The translations under genes and the position numbers were made by a program. DNA of 5,848 bases from an uncultured Actinomycetes bacterium (GTDB lineage: Bacteria > Actinomycetota > Thermoleophilia > Solirubrobacterales > 70-9): the NCBI GenBank assembly GCA_937907435.1, contig CALCIA010000320.1, positions 1 through 5,848 of the forward strand. The letters are read 5' to 3'. This document shows, in pieces, positions 4,750 through 5,848 of this stretch. The stretch's first letter is position 1. Each line of letters starts with the position of its first letter. The notes under the pieces were generated by a model. The model ran no database searches. It had not been told where the DNA came from and saw only the letters and a list, made by a program, of their open reading frames with translations.

Positions 4750-5658
4750 GTGGCGACGACGATCGGCTTCATCGGGCTCGGGGTGATGGGCGCGCCGATG
4801 GCGCGGAACCTGCTCGCGGCCGGCTACGAGGTGGTCGCCTGGAACCGCTCCCCCGGGCCGCTCGACGCGCTGGCCGAGGCGGGCGCGCGCTCCGCGGACG
4901 GCCCGGCGGCGGTGGCGGCCGAGGCCGAGGTCCTGATCACGATCCTCAGCGACGACGCCGCCGTGCGCGCGGTGCTCGGCGGGCCGGACGGGGCGATCGC
5001 CGCCGCCCGCCCGGGCGCACTCGTCGTCGACATGGGCACCGCCTCCCCCGCGCTCGCGCGCGAGCTGGCGGCTGAGGCCGGTGAGCGCGGCGTCGGCTTC
5101 CTCGACGCGCCCGTCTCCGGCAGCGACGTCGGCGCCCGCGACGGCACGCTCTCGATCATGGTCGGCGGCGAGGCGGCCGACGTCGAGCGGGCGCGCCCGG
5201 TCTTCGAGGTGCTCGGCGCGCGCGTCACCCACGTCGGCGCGGCGGGCGCCGGGCAGGTCGCCAAGGCCTGCAACCAGGTGGTCGTCGCGGTCATCTTCGC
5301 CGGCCTCTCCGAGGCGCTCGTCCTCGGCTCGAAGCTCGGCGTCGACCCGGCCGCGATCCTCGACGCGGTCGGCGGCGGCATGGCGGCAAACCGGATCATG
5401 GAGGTCCGCCGCGACAACTTCCTCGACCACGACTTCGCGCCGGGCTTCAAGATCGACCTCCACCACAAGGACCTCGAGATCGCCCTCGGCGCGAGCGCCG
5501 AAGTCGACGCCCCGCTGCCGCTCACCGCCGAGGTCCAGCAGATGCTCCGCCAGCTCCGCGCCGCCGGCCACGGCGAGGAGGACGACTCCGCCCTCCTCCG
5601 CATCGCCGAGCAGCGCGCCGCGCACCGGATCGGCGATGACCCGGCGCGCGGGTCCTAG
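4750..5658 (+). CDS. 3-hydroxyisobutyrate dehydrogenase-family NAD(P)-dependent oxidoreductase
   Basis: From the GTG at 4750 the product is 302 residues, the normal size for beta-hydroxyacid dehydrogenases. The N-terminal Rossmann domain starts TTIGFIGLGVMGAPMARNL with GLGVMG at 9-14 and NRSP at 32-35. The substrate-binding DAPVSGSDVGARDG lies at 119-132, and the catalytic-lysine segment GAGQVAKACNQ has Lys172. The all-helical C-terminal domain includes FKIDLHHKDLEIAL with its conserved lysine near 240. Family members oxidise 3-hydroxyisobutyrate, tartronate semialdehyde or related hydroxyacids, or reduce succinic semialdehyde, in the cytosol; which one applies here is not visible. An ATG at 4657 is in frame but would start inside the hairpin repeat and add 31 unrelated residues, so the GTG next to the conserved strand is preferred. 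The gene is probably expressed on its own. Confidence 0.92.
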   Translation: MATTIGFIGLGVMGAPMARNLLAAGYEVVAWNRSPGPLDALAEAGARSADGPAAVAAEAEVLITILSDDAAVRAVLGGPDGAIAAARPGALVVDMGTASPALARELAAEAGERGVGFLDAPVSGSDVGARDGTLSIMVGGEAADVERARPVFEVLGARVTHVGAAGAGQVAKACNQVVVAVIFAGLSEALVLGSKLGVDPAAILDAVGGGMAANRIMEVRRDNFLDHDFAPGFKIDLHHKDLEIALGASAEVDAPLPLTAEVQQMLRQLRAAGHGEEDDSALLRIAEQRAAHRIGDDPARGS

Positions 5659-5687
5659 ACGAGTAGTTCCACGACCAATACGCCCAT

Positions 5688-5714
5688 GCCCCGCGGGGCG
5701 CCGAAGGTGCGCCC
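5688..5714 (+). terminator. Hairpins after the dehydrogenase gene
   Basis: A perfect 12-base palindrome, GCCCCGCGGGGC (5688-5699), overlaps a 6-bp stem GGGCGC (5696-5701) and GCGCCC (5709-5714) with loop CGAAGGT. Only one of the two can form at a time. They lie about 30-55 bases past the stop and lack a U-tract; a tail-less terminator is possible. Confidence 0.35.
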
Positions 5715-5729
5715 TGCCGGCGGGCGGGC

Positions 5730-5792
5730 GGGAAGGGTCCAGGCCCCGCAAGCTGTCGCCCGGAAGGGCTCATGCCCCGCAAGCTGGCGCCC
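5730..5792 (-). repeat. Tandem 32-nt repeat units, copies D and E (inverted)
   Basis: On the minus strand, 5761-5730 is identical to 36-67 over all 32 bases (copy D). The adjacent 5792-5762 (copy E) matches it with four differences in 31 bases. The two are head to tail with no spacer, and their orientation is opposite to copies A-C at the left edge. No gene is seen from 5659 to the end of the window. Confidence 0.8.
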
Positions 5793-5803
5793 GGGGGAGG
5801 ACC

Positions 5804-5826
5804 CGCCCCTCTCGCCACGGCCCGGG
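5804..5826 (-). repeat. Right partner of the inverted repeat at base 1
   Basis: This segment is the exact reverse complement of bases 1-23. Together with copy E it forms the partner of 1-66. It overlaps the left arm of the terminal hairpin at 5809-5848. Confidence 0.75.
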
Positions 5827-5848
5827 CAGGCTGTGGCCGTGGCGAGAG
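5809..5848. repeat. Terminal hairpin, 14-bp perfect stem
   Basis: CTCTCGCCACGGCC (5809-5822) and GGCCGTGGCGAGAG (5835-5848) are perfect reverse complements around a 12-nt loop. The right arm is also identical to bases 5-18, so the motif occurs three times. The window stops exactly at the end of the arm. Confidence 0.75.

Noticed and set aside
4429..5751. 440-codon minus-strand open frame opposite the dehydrogenase
   Set aside because: Shadow frame: the opposite strand carries the complete dehydrogenase with all its motifs, and this frame reads through repeats at both ends.
1..5848. Composite transposon bounded by inverted repeats
   Set aside because: No transposase or target-site duplication is visible; the ends look like a dispersed intergenic repeat and the enclosed genes are ordinary chromosomal ones.

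Overview
The window looks like chromosomal DNA of a very GC-rich bacterium, most likely an actinomycete and possibly of the Thermoleophilia/Solirubrobacterales kind. This is inferred from the base composition, the near-exclusive G/C third codon positions, a lysine/alanine-rich histone H1-like protein, probable leaderless genes, and an ECF41-type sigma factor operon. No rRNA, tRNA, transposase or CRISPR array was found. All genes except the histone-like one lie on the + strand.

Layout: (1) 1-428 is gene-free and repeat-rich. It holds three copies of a ~32-nt repeat unit, an inverted-repeat end and several strong hairpins. (2) 429-821 (-) encodes a small histone H1-like DNA-binding protein whose lysines are all encoded by AAA, against the codon habit of every other gene here. 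(3) 822-1151 is intergenic and holds the histone gene's 5' region, a row of small hairpins, and a + strand terminator-like hairpin with T-run that has no + gene upstream. (4) 1152-1919 (+) is a probable hotdog-fold thioesterase-like protein, apparently leaderless. (5) 1932-1970 is a 16-bp perfect hairpin. (6) 1986-4738 is a four-gene operon: AhpD-like carboxymuconolactone decarboxylase family protein, NmrA-like NAD(P)-binding oxidoreductase, ECF41/SigJ-type sigma factor with a fused SnoaL-like C-terminal domain, and a small four-helix membrane protein. All junctions overlap (4, 8 and 1 bp). Its promoter carries TGTCACA and CGTC boxes, the reported ECF41 target motif, so the operon probably drives its own expression. 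(7) 4645-4691 is a second, almost identical copy of the hairpin; it supplies the last ~30 codons of the membrane protein. (8) 4750-5658 (+) is a 3-hydroxyisobutyrate dehydrogenase-family enzyme, probably leaderless. (9) 5659-5848 is gene-free: terminator-like hairpins, then two ~32-nt repeat units and a terminal dyad that mirror the left edge in inverted orientation.

How it works together: the core is the self-contained ECF41 module. The sigma factor has no visible anti-sigma gene; in this group the C-terminal extension does the regulating. The partner CMD and oxidoreductase are the enzymes known to be linked to ECF41. The module is bracketed by two copies of the same hairpin element, which may insulate it transcriptionally. 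The matching inverted repeats at both window edges suggest a dispersed intergenic repeat family, and possibly contig ends created by such repeats.
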